Below, piece after piece: positions 33,722-41,664 of a stretch of DNA of 64,000 nt. The translations under genes were made by a program, and so were the position numbers. The stretch comes from Streptomyces sp. NRRL S-646 (lineage in GTDB: Bacteria; Actinomycetota; Actinomycetes; Streptomycetales; Streptomycetaceae): the NCBI RefSeq assembly GCF_000720765.1, contig NZ_JODC01000015.1, forward strand, positions 186,001 to 250,000, in the 5' to 3' direction. The notes below the pieces were generated by a model that saw only the letters and a list, made by a program, of their open reading frames with translations, did no database searches and had not been told where the DNA came from. Within the stretch, counting starts at the first letter, position 1. Every line of letters begins with the position of its first letter.

Positions 33722-34361
33722 GGCGACGCTCCAGGACTCGCAGGAGAAGGGACGCAGGGTAGGAGATGACGATGAAGGCGATGCCAACGATCGTGATGGG
33801 CTCGACCGTGTGGAAGGTCTGGGCGGAGTACTGCCGGGCCTCGCCCAGCATCTCCAGCACACCGATCACGAAGATCATCGGAGTGTCCTTGAGCATCGCG
33901 ACGACGTAGTTGCCCAGCGCCGGTACAACGCGCCTGATCGCCTGCGGCAGGATCACCGCGAACCAGGTCCGGGTGCGGGGCAGGTTGAGCGCCGTGGCCG
34001 CCTCCCACTGGCCCGCGGGCACACCGTCGATGCCGGCGCGGTACACCTCGGCGGTGTACGTCGAGTAGTGCAGGCCCAGGCCGATCACGCCGGTGCTGAA
34101 TGCCGAGAGCGTGAGCCCCCATTCGGGCAGCACGTAGAAGAGGAAGAACAGCTGCACCAGCAGCGGGGTGTTCCGTACGAACTCGGTGACCGCCATCACC
34201 GGCCAGCGCACCACGACGTGTTCCGAGCGCTGCAACATGGCCCACACCAGGCCGAGGGCGAAGGCGAGCACGGCGCCGAGCGCCAGTGCCTCGAGGGTGA
34301 CCAGCAGACCGTGCCAGAACATCGGCATGAAGTCGCTGACCGCGTTCCAGTCCCACTTCAC
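33711..34361 (-). CDS. ehuD: ABC transporter permease, EhuD-like
   Basis: This encodes 216 residues with about five membrane helices. VTEFVRNTPLLVQLFFLFYVLPEWG is the His/Glu/Gln permease signature, and AATALNLPRTRTWFAVILPQAIRRVVPALGN contains the EAA loop that docks on the ATPase. It pairs with EhuC to form the channel. The GTG start overlaps the ehuC stop (GTGA at 34358-34361), and its own stop overlaps the ehuA start. Confidence 0.85.
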   Translation of the reverse strand: MKWDWNAVSDFMPMFWHGLLVTLEALALGAVLAFALGLVWAMLQRSEHVVVRWPVMAVTEFVRNTPLLVQLFFLFYVLPEWGLTLSAFSTGVIGLGLHYSTYTAEVYRAGIDGVPAGQWEAATALNLPRTRTWFAVILPQAIRRVVPALGNYVVAMLKDTPMIFVIGVLEMLGEARQYSAQTFHTVEPITIVGIAFIVISYPASLLLRVLERRLVH

Positions 34362-35113
34362 CGGACAACACCTCCACCGGGAGTCGCGCCCGACCGCGCG
34401 AAGTCGTCGACCTGGCTGCCGTTCATCCGGGCCCGCAGGCCCTCGCGCTTCTGCGGGGCCTGGCCGATGCCGGCCTTGGCGTGCCGCTCCACGACGCGCA
34501 TGCCGCGGGTGAGGACGAACGCCAGCACGAAGTACATGACGAGGATGATCGTGTAGACGGGTGCGCTCTGGCCGGTGGCGTTGCGCACCAGCGAGGCGCC
34601 GAAGGTGATGTCGCCGACGCCCATGATCGAGACCAGGGCGCTGCCCTTGAGCATCTCGATGAGCAGGTTGTTGAACGGCGGGACCATCCCCGGCCAGGCC
34701 TGCGGAAGGATGATCTTGCGCAGTTGCTGGGCGGGGCTGAAGCTGAGCGCGATGCCCGCTTCACGCTGGGCCGGCGCCACCGCTTTGACAGCACCTCGCA
34801 CGACCTCCGAGCCGTATGCGCCGTAGCTCAGGCCAAGGGCCAGCACCGCGGCCCACATCGGGACCAGCTGCCAGCCGAAGCCGATCGGCAGCACGAAGAA
34901 GATCCAGAACATCAGGATCAGCGCGGAGGTGCCGCGGAAGATCTCGAAGTACGCGCCGGAGAGGAAGCGCACGATCCACAGCCGATGGGTGCGCGCCAGG
35001 CCGATGACGAAGGCCACGACGGCGGCGAGTGCGGCGCTGTAGACGGTGAGCTGGACGGTGACCCATATGCCGTTGAGGAGGAGTTTCCACAAACCCCAGC
35101 TGATTTCGCTCAT
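34358..35113 (-). CDS. ehuC: ABC transporter permease, EhuC-like
   Basis: This encodes 251 residues with about five membrane helices. FEIFRGTSALILMFWIFFVLP is the membrane signature, and AGIALSFSPAQQLRKIILPQAW is the EAA loop. A charged tail of about 40 residues (RHAKAGIGQAPQKREGLRAR) is longer than in EhuD. ATG 35113 overlaps the ehuB stop (ATGA); a GTG nine bases upstream lies too close to the AAGGAG site. It forms a heterodimeric channel with EhuD. Confidence 0.85.
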   Translation of the reverse strand: MSEISWGLWKLLLNGIWVTVQLTVYSAALAAVVAFVIGLARTHRLWIVRFLSGAYFEIFRGTSALILMFWIFFVLPIGFGWQLVPMWAAVLALGLSYGAYGSEVVRGAVKAVAPAQREAGIALSFSPAQQLRKIILPQAWPGMVPPFNNLLIEMLKGSALVSIMGVGDITFGASLVRNATGQSAPVYTIILVMYFVLAFVLTRGMRVVERHAKAGIGQAPQKREGLRARMNGSQVDDFARSGATPGGGVVR

Positions 35114-36045
35114 GGCTTGCACTTCTCCTTGGCGGTGATGGTCGTCATCTGGTCCTTCGTGAAGCCGAAGGGCCGCATGACCTCCAGGAGTTCACCGCTC
35201 CGCTTCATCTTGTGCAGCTCGCGGTTGAAAGCATCGCGGAGATGGGTCTCGGGGCTGCGGAACGCGAAGGCGCCGACGTCGATGACCGGCTTTCCCTTCA
35301 CATACGGCGTGACCTCCGGTGTGCCCTCCACCTTCCGGGACTTGCTCTGGTTCACGACATTGCGCACGGTGACCGCCGTGCCGACGAAGACATCGACACG
35401 GCCCTGCTCGACCGCGAGGAGGCCGGCCAGCTGGTCGGGCAGGGTCGTGATGTGCTTGACCCCGGCCTCCTTGGCGTAGTCGATCTCCGCGTAACCGAGG
35501 CCGGTGGCCATTCTGGCGCCGGTCCTGGCGATGTCCTTGTAGGTGCGGAGGTTCTTCGGATTCCCCTTCGGCACGATGAAGGAATCGAGCATCTGGTATT
35601 CGGGGTCGGCGAAGATGACCTGATCGCAGCGCTCCGGAGTGATGTACATGCCGGCCGCGACGCAGTCGAACTGAAGGGAATTCAGGCCGGTGATCAGTGA
35701 GCCGAACTCGGTCGCGAACGGCTCTACGTTCTCGACCCCGAGCCGCTTGAAAATGCGCTCGGCGACGGCCGGCGCCTCGCCCGTCATCTTTCCGTCCTTG
35801 CCGATGTAACCGAAGGGCTGTTCGCCCGCCAGGCCCAGCCGGACGACGCCTTTCGCCCGCAGTTGGTCCAGCAGATGCCCGCCGTCGCCGGTGTCCGCCG
35901 TCGCCACCCTGCTGCATGCGCTGGTCGCGCCCATCGTGCCCACCGCGCCGAGCGCCGCTACCCCCGCGAGCAGCGAGCGGCGCCGGATGCCTCTTGTGTC
36001 GTTTCTTGTGTCGCTTCCTGAGTTCTTGCCCTGTGGTGGAGCCAT
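35110..36045 (-). CDS. ehuB: solute-binding lipoprotein, ectoine/hydroxyectoine type
   Basis: This encodes 311 residues. RRRSLLAGV followed by an Ala/Gly-rich segment ending ATSAC combines a twin-arginine motif with a lipobox (C near residue 44). The mature part is a type 2 periplasmic-binding fold: PFGYIGKDGKMTGEAPAVAE, FGSLITGLNSLQFDCVAAGM, RCDQVIFADPEY. GEAPAVAE and the order ehuB-C-D-A resemble ectoine/hydroxyectoine importers, which bring in compatible solutes for use as food or osmoprotectant. Another polar amino acid cannot be excluded. Eut-type genes would be expected nearby, and two maleate-isomerase-like (EutA-like) genes lie 4 kb to the right. Confidence 0.8.
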   Translation of the reverse strand: MAPPQGKNSGSDTRNDTRGIRRRSLLAGVAALGAVGTMGATSACSRVATADTGDGGHLLDQLRAKGVVRLGLAGEQPFGYIGKDGKMTGEAPAVAERIFKRLGVENVEPFATEFGSLITGLNSLQFDCVAAGMYITPERCDQVIFADPEYQMLDSFIVPKGNPKNLRTYKDIARTGARMATGLGYAEIDYAKEAGVKHITTLPDQLAGLLAVEQGRVDVFVGTAVTVRNVVNQSKSRKVEGTPEVTPYVKGKPVIDVGAFAFRSPETHLRDAFNRELHKMKRSGELLEVMRPFGFTKDQMTTITAKEKCKP

Positions 36046-36128
36046 GGGCGCGCGTCTACCCAGACCGATTGCACCTATGCCGTCTGTTTGCGGCCCCTGA
36101 TGAGGGTGCGGCGCAAGACGACAAAAGA

Positions 36129-36165
36129 GACGTACCCGATGCCCGGCGCGGACATCGGGTACGTC
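36129..36165. terminator. 13-bp perfect hairpin between the secreted protein gene and ehuB
   Basis: GACGTACCCGATG (36129-36141) pairs fully with CATCGGGTACGTC (36153-36165) around an 11-nt loop. It lies downstream of the 36210-36590 gene and would isolate the ehu operon from it. Confidence 0.85.
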
Positions 36166-36209
36166 CTCGGGTGAGCCGTCGTGAAGCGGTCACTGCTTGA
36201 CAGAGGCGG

Positions 36210-36590
36210 CTACCACTTCATGCCGACGGTGGCGTTCTCTTGGTACGGCGCAGTCAGCGTCAGCCTGCCCTTCGGCATGTTCTTGCAGGTGAACGTCTTC
36301 GCGGGCCAGCGCTCGCGGATCTCTCCGCTGCACAGGATCCTGCCGTTCTGGCGCAGGTCCCAGCCGTACTTGTACGGCTTGTTGCCTCCGGTGAGGTCGA
36401 CCGTGACCTTCACGGTCCCCTTCCCGGGGTGCACCTTGGCGAGGACGCAGTTGCCCGGTCCGCCGCTGCACGTCTTGGTCGCCGTCGCGGCCTCGGCGGG
36501 GGTGGCGCCGAGGGCCGTTCCGGCGGCCATGGCGACGGCCAGGACTCCGAGCAGGGTCTTGCAGGGACGGCGTGCGGTCGTCGAGGTCAT
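36210..36590 (-). CDS. small secreted protein of unknown function
   Basis: This encodes 126 residues. The signal peptide ends at PAEAA (about 35). The mature domain of about 90 residues looks beta-rich (GTVKVTVDLTGGNKPYKYGW, GRLTLTAPYQENATVGMKW) with four cysteines in CSGGPGNC, LCSGE and FTCKN. It may be a small immunoglobulin-like or lectin-like domain, but I do not recognise the family. AGGAGG precedes ATG 36590. Confidence 0.7.
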   Translation of the reverse strand: MTSTTARRPCKTLLGVLAVAMAAGTALGATPAEAATATKTCSGGPGNCVLAKVHPGKGTVKVTVDLTGGNKPYKYGWDLRQNGRILCSGEIRERWPAKTFTCKNMPKGRLTLTAPYQENATVGMKW

Positions 36591-36793
36591 CGGGGCGCCT
36601 CCTGAGCGGGATGTGCTGATGCTTCACAAGAGGTCACGCGTGGCGTCCTCCTGTGCGGGCACCAAGAGTCTTGTGGCCCGGGCACCACCGCTGCCATTGA
36701 CTCTTGGGGAGGTGACCGAACGTGCAACGGCGGCGGGGGCGTGGCATACAGGGCTGAGCAGACCCAGCTGAAGGCAGGTCCACAGGAGGGCAC

Positions 36794-37288
36794 ATGGCCG
36801 ACCGTCACATCGAAGTCTCGCTGGTCAAGCGGGGCGTCCACTGCACGGCGAAGCTCCTCGACGAGCGCGCGCCGCACACCTGTGCGGCGGTGTGGGACGC
36901 CCTTCCACTGAGTGGCGAGGTCTATCACGCCAAATACGCACGCAACGAGATCTACGCGCTGTTCCCGCCCTTCGCCGACCGGGAGCCACCCCTGGAGAAC
37001 CCGACGGTCACGCCGATCCCCGGCGACCTCTGCTACTTCTCCTTCGCCGGCACGGAGCTGGGCACCAAGGCCTACGGCTACGGCACCGACGTACGCCCCG
37101 GCACCACGGTCGTCGACCTCGCCCTCTTCTACGAGCGCAACAACCTGCTCCTCAACGGGGACGTGGGCTGGGTTCCGGGAATCGTCTGGGGCCAGGTGAC
37201 CGAGGGCCTCGACGTGATGGCCGAGGCCTGCAACGACCTGTGGCGGTCGGGGGCGGCGGGGGAGACGCTCAGCTTCCAGCGGGTGTGA
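36794..37288 (+). CDS. DUF3830 cyclophilin-like protein
   Basis: This encodes 164 residues, cytoplasmic. HTCAAVWDALPLSGEVYHAKYARNEIYAL (read as two parts) and PGDLCYFSFAG match DUF3830, a small cyclophilin-like barrel related to TM1367. In other genomes such proteins sit beside amidases, Asp/Glu racemases and ABC transporters, as here. The catalytic function is unknown; a role in hydantoin- or amide-type catabolism is inference from company. AGGAGGG precedes ATG 36794. Confidence 0.75.
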   Translation: MADRHIEVSLVKRGVHCTAKLLDERAPHTCAAVWDALPLSGEVYHAKYARNEIYALFPPFADREPPLENPTVTPIPGDLCYFSFAGTELGTKAYGYGTDVRPGTTVVDLALFYERNNLLLNGDVGWVPGIVWGQVTEGLDVMAEACNDLWRSGAAGETLSFQRV

Positions 37289-37410
37289 GGTCACACTCGT
37301 CTCACCGCAGTTCGGCGGTCGCGAAGTGGCCGGGGCGGCGGACGCGAGGCGCTCGCTGAAACGCATGAAACACCAGCTCAAAGCATTCCAGGGCAGGCTC
37401 CGACCCAGGT

Positions 37411-38841
37411 TCACCGGACCCTGCGTGGCGTCCCGGCAACCTCCGCCCCGAACAGCGCATGCGCCGCCCGCAGCACCAGTGCGTCCCGGTGCCGCGCCGC
37501 CACCAGTTGCAGACCGATCGGCAGACCGTCCCCGTCCGTCCCGACCGGGACGGTCGCCGCCGGCTGCTGGGTCATGTTGAAGGGGTACGTGAACGGGGTC
37601 CACCCGGTCCAGCGCCGGTGGCCGGAGCCCTTCGGCACCTCGGCGCCCGCCTCGAACGCCGTGATCGGCAGCGTCGGGGTGACGAGGAGGTCGTAGGACT
37701 CGTGGAAGCGGCCCATGCGGCGGCCGAGTTCCATACGGACGTCGACCGCGGCGAGGTAGTCGAGGGCGGAGAGGCGGGCGCCCGCCGCGCAGATCTCCCT
37801 CAGGCCCGGGTCGAGCAACTTGCGCTGCTCGGGGCCCAGTTGCTGGGTCACCCGGGCCGCCCCGGAGAACCACAGGGTGTGGAAGGCGTCCACCGGGTCG
37901 GTGAAGTCGGGGTCGGCCTCGGTGACGTACGCGCCGAGTTCGGCCAGCCGTTCCACCGCCCGCCGTACCGCGGCCGCCACCGCGGGCTGCACCGCCACCT
38001 GGCCGCCGAGGGACGGCGAGTAGGCGATCCGCAGGCCCTTCACCCCGCCGGACAGTCCGGCGACGAAGGAGTCCGGCGCGGCGGGCAGCGCCGACCAGTC
38101 GCGGTGGTCGGGCACCCCGATCACGTCCAGGAGCAGGGCCGCGTCCGCCGCGTCCCGGGTCATCGGGCCGACGTGGGCCAGGGTGCCGAAGGCACTCGCC
38201 GGGTAGAGGGGCACCCTGCCGTACGTCGGCTTCAGGGCGAAGATGCCGCAGAAGGCCGCCGGGATACGGACGCTGCCGCCGCCGTCCGTGCCCAGCGCGA
38301 GGGGCCCCGCGCCCAGCGCCACGGCCGCCGCCGCGCCGCCGCTGGAGCCGCCCGCGGTGCGGGTCGGGTCGTACGGATTGCGGGTGACCCCGGACCGCGG
38401 CGAGTCCGTGACGCCCTTCCAGCCGAACTCGGGGGTCGTGGTCTTGCCGATGAACACGGCTCCCTGCTCGCGGAGGCGGGCGACGGAGGGGGCGTCCTCG
38501 CCCCAACCACCGTGCTCGGAAATCGTCTTGGAGCCCTTGAGGGTGGGGGCGCCGCGCAGCAGGATGATGTCCTTGACCGTTGTCGGGACCCCGTCCACCA
38601 GCCCTTTCGGTTCGCCGCGCCGCCATCGCTCCGTCGACTCCCGGGCCTGGGCGAGGGCCTCGTCGGCGAGCAGCCGCACGAAGGCGTTCACCTCCGGCTG
38701 GATCCGCTCGGCCCGCTCCAGTGCGGCCCGCGTGACCTCCTCCGGACTGAACTCGCCCTTGCGGTAGCCCTCGACGATCCGTACGGCGGTCAGCTCGGTG
38801 AGGTCGAGGTCGAGGTCGAGGTCGAGATCGCGGTGCGTCAT
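37411..38841 (-). CDS. amidase-signature hydrolase
   Basis: This encodes 476 residues. The amidase signature core is clear: the lysine in VPTTVKDIILL (about residue 89), GGSSGGAAAAVALG with the cis-serine, and GTDGGGSVRIPAA with the nucleophile serine. It hydrolyses an amide or carbamoyl bond in the cytoplasm. The N-terminus carries five Asp-Leu pairs encoded by a hexanucleotide repeat. GGAGGG lies before ATG 38841. It follows the dehydrogenase gene by 22 nt on the same strand, so the two are probably one operon acting on an amide-to-hydroxyacid route. Confidence 0.85.
   Translation of the reverse strand: MTHRDLDLDLDLDLTELTAVRIVEGYRKGEFSPEEVTRAALERAERIQPEVNAFVRLLADEALAQARESTERWRRGEPKGLVDGVPTTVKDIILLRGAPTLKGSKTISEHGGWGEDAPSVARLREQGAVFIGKTTTPEFGWKGVTDSPRSGVTRNPYDPTRTAGGSSGGAAAAVALGAGPLALGTDGGGSVRIPAAFCGIFALKPTYGRVPLYPASAFGTLAHVGPMTRDAADAALLLDVIGVPDHRDWSALPAAPDSFVAGLSGGVKGLRIAYSPSLGGQVAVQPAVAAAVRRAVERLAELGAYVTEADPDFTDPVDAFHTLWFSGAARVTQQLGPEQRKLLDPGLREICAAGARLSALDYLAAVDVRMELGRRMGRFHESYDLLVTPTLPITAFEAGAEVPKGSGHRRWTGWTPFTYPFNMTQQPAATVPVGTDGDGLPIGLQLVAARHRDALVLRAAHALFGAEVAGTPRRVR
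38800..38829. repeat. hexanucleotide repeat in the amidase N-terminus
   Basis: GAGGTC occurs four times in a row from 38800, followed by GAGATC, encoding Asp-Leu pairs near the N-terminus. Slippage would change the number of pairs without breaking the frame. Confidence 0.85.
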
Positions 38842-38863
38842 CTGCCCTCCATCGCTTGGCGGT

Positions 38864-39811
38864 TCAGCGTCCTGGTACGTACCCGCGCTTCTTGTCCACC
38901 ACGTTCAGCAGAGGTCTGCCCGCCTCCCAGCGCTCGTACAACTCCACGAACTGAGTGCCGAGTTGATCGCGCCAGCCGATCGTGTCACCGCTCATGTGCG
39001 GGGACACGATCAGGCCCGGGCACTCCCACAACGGGCTGTCGGGGGTGAGGGGTTCGTGCTCGAAGACATCCAGCGCGGCGCCCGCGATCCACCGCTTGGC
39101 CAGCGCCTGGGCGAGCGCGTCCTCGACGACCAGACCGCCGCGCCCGATGTTGATGAAGCGCGCGGAGGGCTGCATCACCCCGAAGCGGCGCGCGTCGAAC
39201 ATGCCGTGCGTCTGCTCGGTGAGCGGGGCGGCCGCGATCACCCAGTCGGCGCGGGCGATCAGCCGGTCCAGGTCGTTCGGGCCGTAGATGCCGGTGTGCG
39301 GGGTGCGCCCGACGATCGCCGTCGTCATGTCGAGCGCCTTGAGCGTGCGGGCGATCGTACGGCCGATGGGCCCGGAACCGACGACGCACGCGCGCGTGCC
39401 CGCGACCCGCTGCGTCTCGCGGTGCCGCCAGGTCCGCTCCCGCTGCAGCTCCCAGGTCCGCGGCAGGTCCTTGGCCATGGTGAGGACGAGCGCGGCGACG
39501 TACTCGGCGATGGGCTGGTCGAAGACACCGCGTGCGTTGGTGACCACGGTGTCGGAGGCGGCGAGTTCCGGACACATCAGGTGGTCCACGCCCGCGCTCG
39601 CCGTGTGCACCCAGCGCGGCCGCGGGCCCTCGCCCGGCCAGGCGGAACGTACGGCCCGGGAGGCGAAGTCCCAGACCAGCAGGACGTCCGCGTGCGGCAG
39701 CCGCTCGGCGAGCGTCGACTCGTCCGTGTGCTCGATCCGGGCGCGGCCGGTGAGTCTGCCGAGGCGGGGCAGTGGGTCGGTGTCCAGGACGAGAAGCGTC
39801 GGGGTGGTCAT
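38864..39811 (-). CDS. D-2-hydroxyacid dehydrogenase
   Basis: This encodes 315 residues. ACVVGSGPIGRTIARTLKA is the NAD-binding glycine motif, and the catalytic set is R in INIGRGGLV, E in DVFEHEPL and H in IVSPHMSG. The enzyme interconverts a 2-keto acid and a D-2-hydroxyacid with NAD(P). The closest look is to the GyaR/CtcB-like subgroup with an unusual loop IYGPNDLDRL. It lies upstream of the amidase in the same transcript direction and divergent from the isomerase pair, with 141 bp between. Ribosome binding site weak. Confidence 0.85.
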   Translation of the reverse strand: MTTPTLLVLDTDPLPRLGRLTGRARIEHTDESTLAERLPHADVLLVWDFASRAVRSAWPGEGPRPRWVHTASAGVDHLMCPELAASDTVVTNARGVFDQPIAEYVAALVLTMAKDLPRTWELQRERTWRHRETQRVAGTRACVVGSGPIGRTIARTLKALDMTTAIVGRTPHTGIYGPNDLDRLIARADWVIAAAPLTEQTHGMFDARRFGVMQPSARFINIGRGGLVVEDALAQALAKRWIAGAALDVFEHEPLTPDSPLWECPGLIVSPHMSGDTIGWRDQLGTQFVELYERWEAGRPLLNVVDKKRGYVPGR

Positions 39812-39952
39812 GCGGAAAGCCGTTTCTACGGGAGGTTGCGGCCGTCTGACATGGGAGGTTTGACCACGCTCGCACCCGAACCTACCTTCGTCAACACGGG
39901 TGCGATGGGGGGTCCGTTGCTCCGCTGTTTCTCACGGTGAGGCGGTGGCGCC

Positions 39953-40759
39953 ATGGGTGCCATGGATGTTTCCTTTCTCGGCGGACCACTTCCCCAGCGG
40001 GGTGTGGGTGTGGTCGCCCCCTTCGACTTCGCTCTGGACCGCGAGCTGTGGCGCTGGGTCCCGGACGACGTCTCGCTGCATCTGACACGGACGCCGTTCG
40101 TGCCGGTCGAGGTGAGCCTCGACCTGGCCCGGCTGGTCAGCGAGCACGAGACGCTGGACGACGCGGTCCGCACCCTGAACGCGGTCGGGCCGGAGGTCGT
40201 CGCGTACGCCTGCACCTCCGGCAGCTTCGTCGGCGGAATCGCCGGGGAGCGCGCGATGTGCGCGGCGATGACCCGGGCCGGTGCGATCCCGTCCGTCACC
40301 ACCTCGGGCGCCCTGCTGGAGGCCCTGGTGGCGCTCGGCGCCCGGCGGGTGGCACTGGTGACGCCGTACACCGTGTCGGTGACACGCGCACTGGAGGAGT
40401 ACGTCGCCGAGGCCGGCGTCAAGGTCACCGGACGCGCGTACATGGGCCTGACCCGGCACATCTGGAAGGTCCCGTACCGCGATGTGGTCGCCATGGCCCA
40501 CAAGGCCGTTCGACGGCCGGCCGACGTCCTGTTCATCAGCTGCACCAACCTCCCGACCTACGACGTCATCCCGCAACTGGAGGCCGAACTGCGCATCCCG
40601 GTGATCTCGGCCAACCAGGTGACGATGTGGGCTGCGCTGTCCCGACTGGGTACCCGGGCGGTGGGACCGTATCAGGCGCTGATCGATCCGGCGGCGCGCT
40701 CCGGTCCCGTACTGCCACAGCTCCCGGACGGTGAACAGCAGCAGGAAGGCAGGTCATGA
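39953..40759 (+). CDS. maleate cis-trans isomerase / arylmalonate decarboxylase family protein
   Basis: This encodes 268 residues. The two-cysteine Asp/Glu racemase-type fold is evident: C87 in YACTSGSF and C197 in FISCTNLPT, the pair used by maleate isomerases and cis-trans isomerases. ANQVTMWAAL near the end is also typical. It might isomerise maleate to fumarate or serve as an EutA-like protein in ectoine breakdown. ATG 39962 is an alternative start. Its stop overlaps the start of the next gene by 4 bp, so the two paralogues are made together. Confidence 0.8.
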   Translation: MGAMDVSFLGGPLPQRGVGVVAPFDFALDRELWRWVPDDVSLHLTRTPFVPVEVSLDLARLVSEHETLDDAVRTLNAVGPEVVAYACTSGSFVGGIAGERAMCAAMTRAGAIPSVTTSGALLEALVALGARRVALVTPYTVSVTRALEEYVAEAGVKVTGRAYMGLTRHIWKVPYRDVVAMAHKAVRRPADVLFISCTNLPTYDVIPQLEAELRIPVISANQVTMWAALSRLGTRAVGPYQALIDPAARSGPVLPQLPDGEQQQEGRS

Positions 40760-41487
40760 CGGCACTCGGATTCCTCTATCCCGGCCACTCCGCCGAGGAC
40801 GAATACCCACGCATCGAGCAGTTGCTCGGCAGCAACATCCGCCTCGACGTCGTCCACACCGACATCGGCGAGGACGCCCACCGGGTGGACGCGTTGCGGG
40901 AGATGGGCTCGGCCGACCGGCTCGCGGCGGGGGTCGAGGAGCTGCGCATGGCGGGCGCGGAGTCGGTGGTGTGGGCGTGCACCAGCGGGAGCTTCGTCTA
41001 CGGCTGGGAGGGCGCCCAGGAGCAGGTGCGCGCCCTGGCCCGAGCGGCCGGGCTGCCGGCTTCGTCGACGTCCTTCGCCTTCGTGCACGCGCTGCAGGAG
41101 GTCGGGGCGCGGCGGGTGGCGGTCGGTGCGACCTACCCCGAGGACGTGGCCGGCCTGTTCGCGGACTTCCTGCGGGCGGGCGGCGCGGAGGTGACGTCCG
41201 TCCGCGGCGCCGGGATCATCACGGCGGCGGAGGTCGGCACCTGGGGCGAGGCGGAGGTGTTGCTGCTGGCTCGCGAGGCTGATCGGGCGGATGCGGAGGC
41301 GGTTCTGCTGCCGGATACGGCGCTGCACACTGCTGCGCACATTCCGGCGCTGGAGAAGGAGCTGGGGAAGCCGGTTCTCACCGCCAACCAGGTCACTGTG
41401 TGGGAAGCCTTGCGGCTGGCGGATCGGCGGGTGAATGCGCCGATGCTGGGGGCGTTGTTCACTCGGGAGCCGATCGTGCAGGTCTGA
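40756..41487 (+). CDS. maleate-isomerase-like paralogue lacking the second catalytic cysteine
   Basis: This encodes 243 residues. It is a diverged paralogue of the preceding protein: C75 in WACTSGSF aligns with C87, and ANQVTVWEAL aligns with ANQVTMWAAL. The second cysteine position is D187 (LLPDTALHT against FISCTNLPT). One-cysteine members can be decarboxylases but usually keep the second cysteine, so this one may be a regulatory or structural partner or have a changed reaction. The 4-bp ATGA overlap at 40756 suggests a heteromer with its neighbour. Confidence 0.75.
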   Translation: MTALGFLYPGHSAEDEYPRIEQLLGSNIRLDVVHTDIGEDAHRVDALREMGSADRLAAGVEELRMAGAESVVWACTSGSFVYGWEGAQEQVRALARAAGLPASSTSFAFVHALQEVGARRVAVGATYPEDVAGLFADFLRAGGAEVTSVRGAGIITAAEVGTWGEAEVLLLAREADRADAEAVLLPDTALHTAAHIPALEKELGKPVLTANQVTVWEALRLADRRVNAPMLGALFTREPIVQV

Positions 41488-41491
41488 GGTT

Positions 41492-41587
41492 TTTCGCCCC
41501 CGCCGCCCCTACCCGTCCCGTCCCGTCCCGTCCCGGGGGCCAGCCCCCGGGCCCCCGCTCCTCAAACGCCGGAGGGGCTGACTTCAG
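41492..41587. repeat. intergenic repeat, inverted relative of the 13629 unit
   Basis: Read on the minus strand it gives CAGCCCCTCCGGCGTTTGAG, then a GGGGGC hairpin, then four GGGAC repeats and a tail GGGGGCGAAA. This is the same module order as 13629-13797. The pentamer CCCGT is repeated four times near 41513-41534. It lies 5 nt after the stop of the isomerase paralogue and probably ends that transcript. Confidence 0.75.
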
Positions 41588-41607
41588 GCCCCAGGGAATA
41601 AAGCGGA

Positions 41608-41661
41608 GAGTGCCTCCTGTTACCGCTGGACGGACAGCAAGGCCGAAAACAGGAGGCACTC
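41608..41661 (+). promoter_or_regulatory. 14-bp perfect hairpin hiding the ribosome binding site of the LLM gene
   Basis: GAGTGCCTCCTGTT (41608-41621) is fully complementary to AACAGGAGGCACTC (41648-41661), which contains the AGGAGG site for GTG 41665. The 26-nt loop is unpaired. The left arm contains the anti-site CCTCCT. Folding would block translation, so an RNA switch or attenuator is likely. Confidence 0.7.
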
Positions 41662-41664
41662 ACC

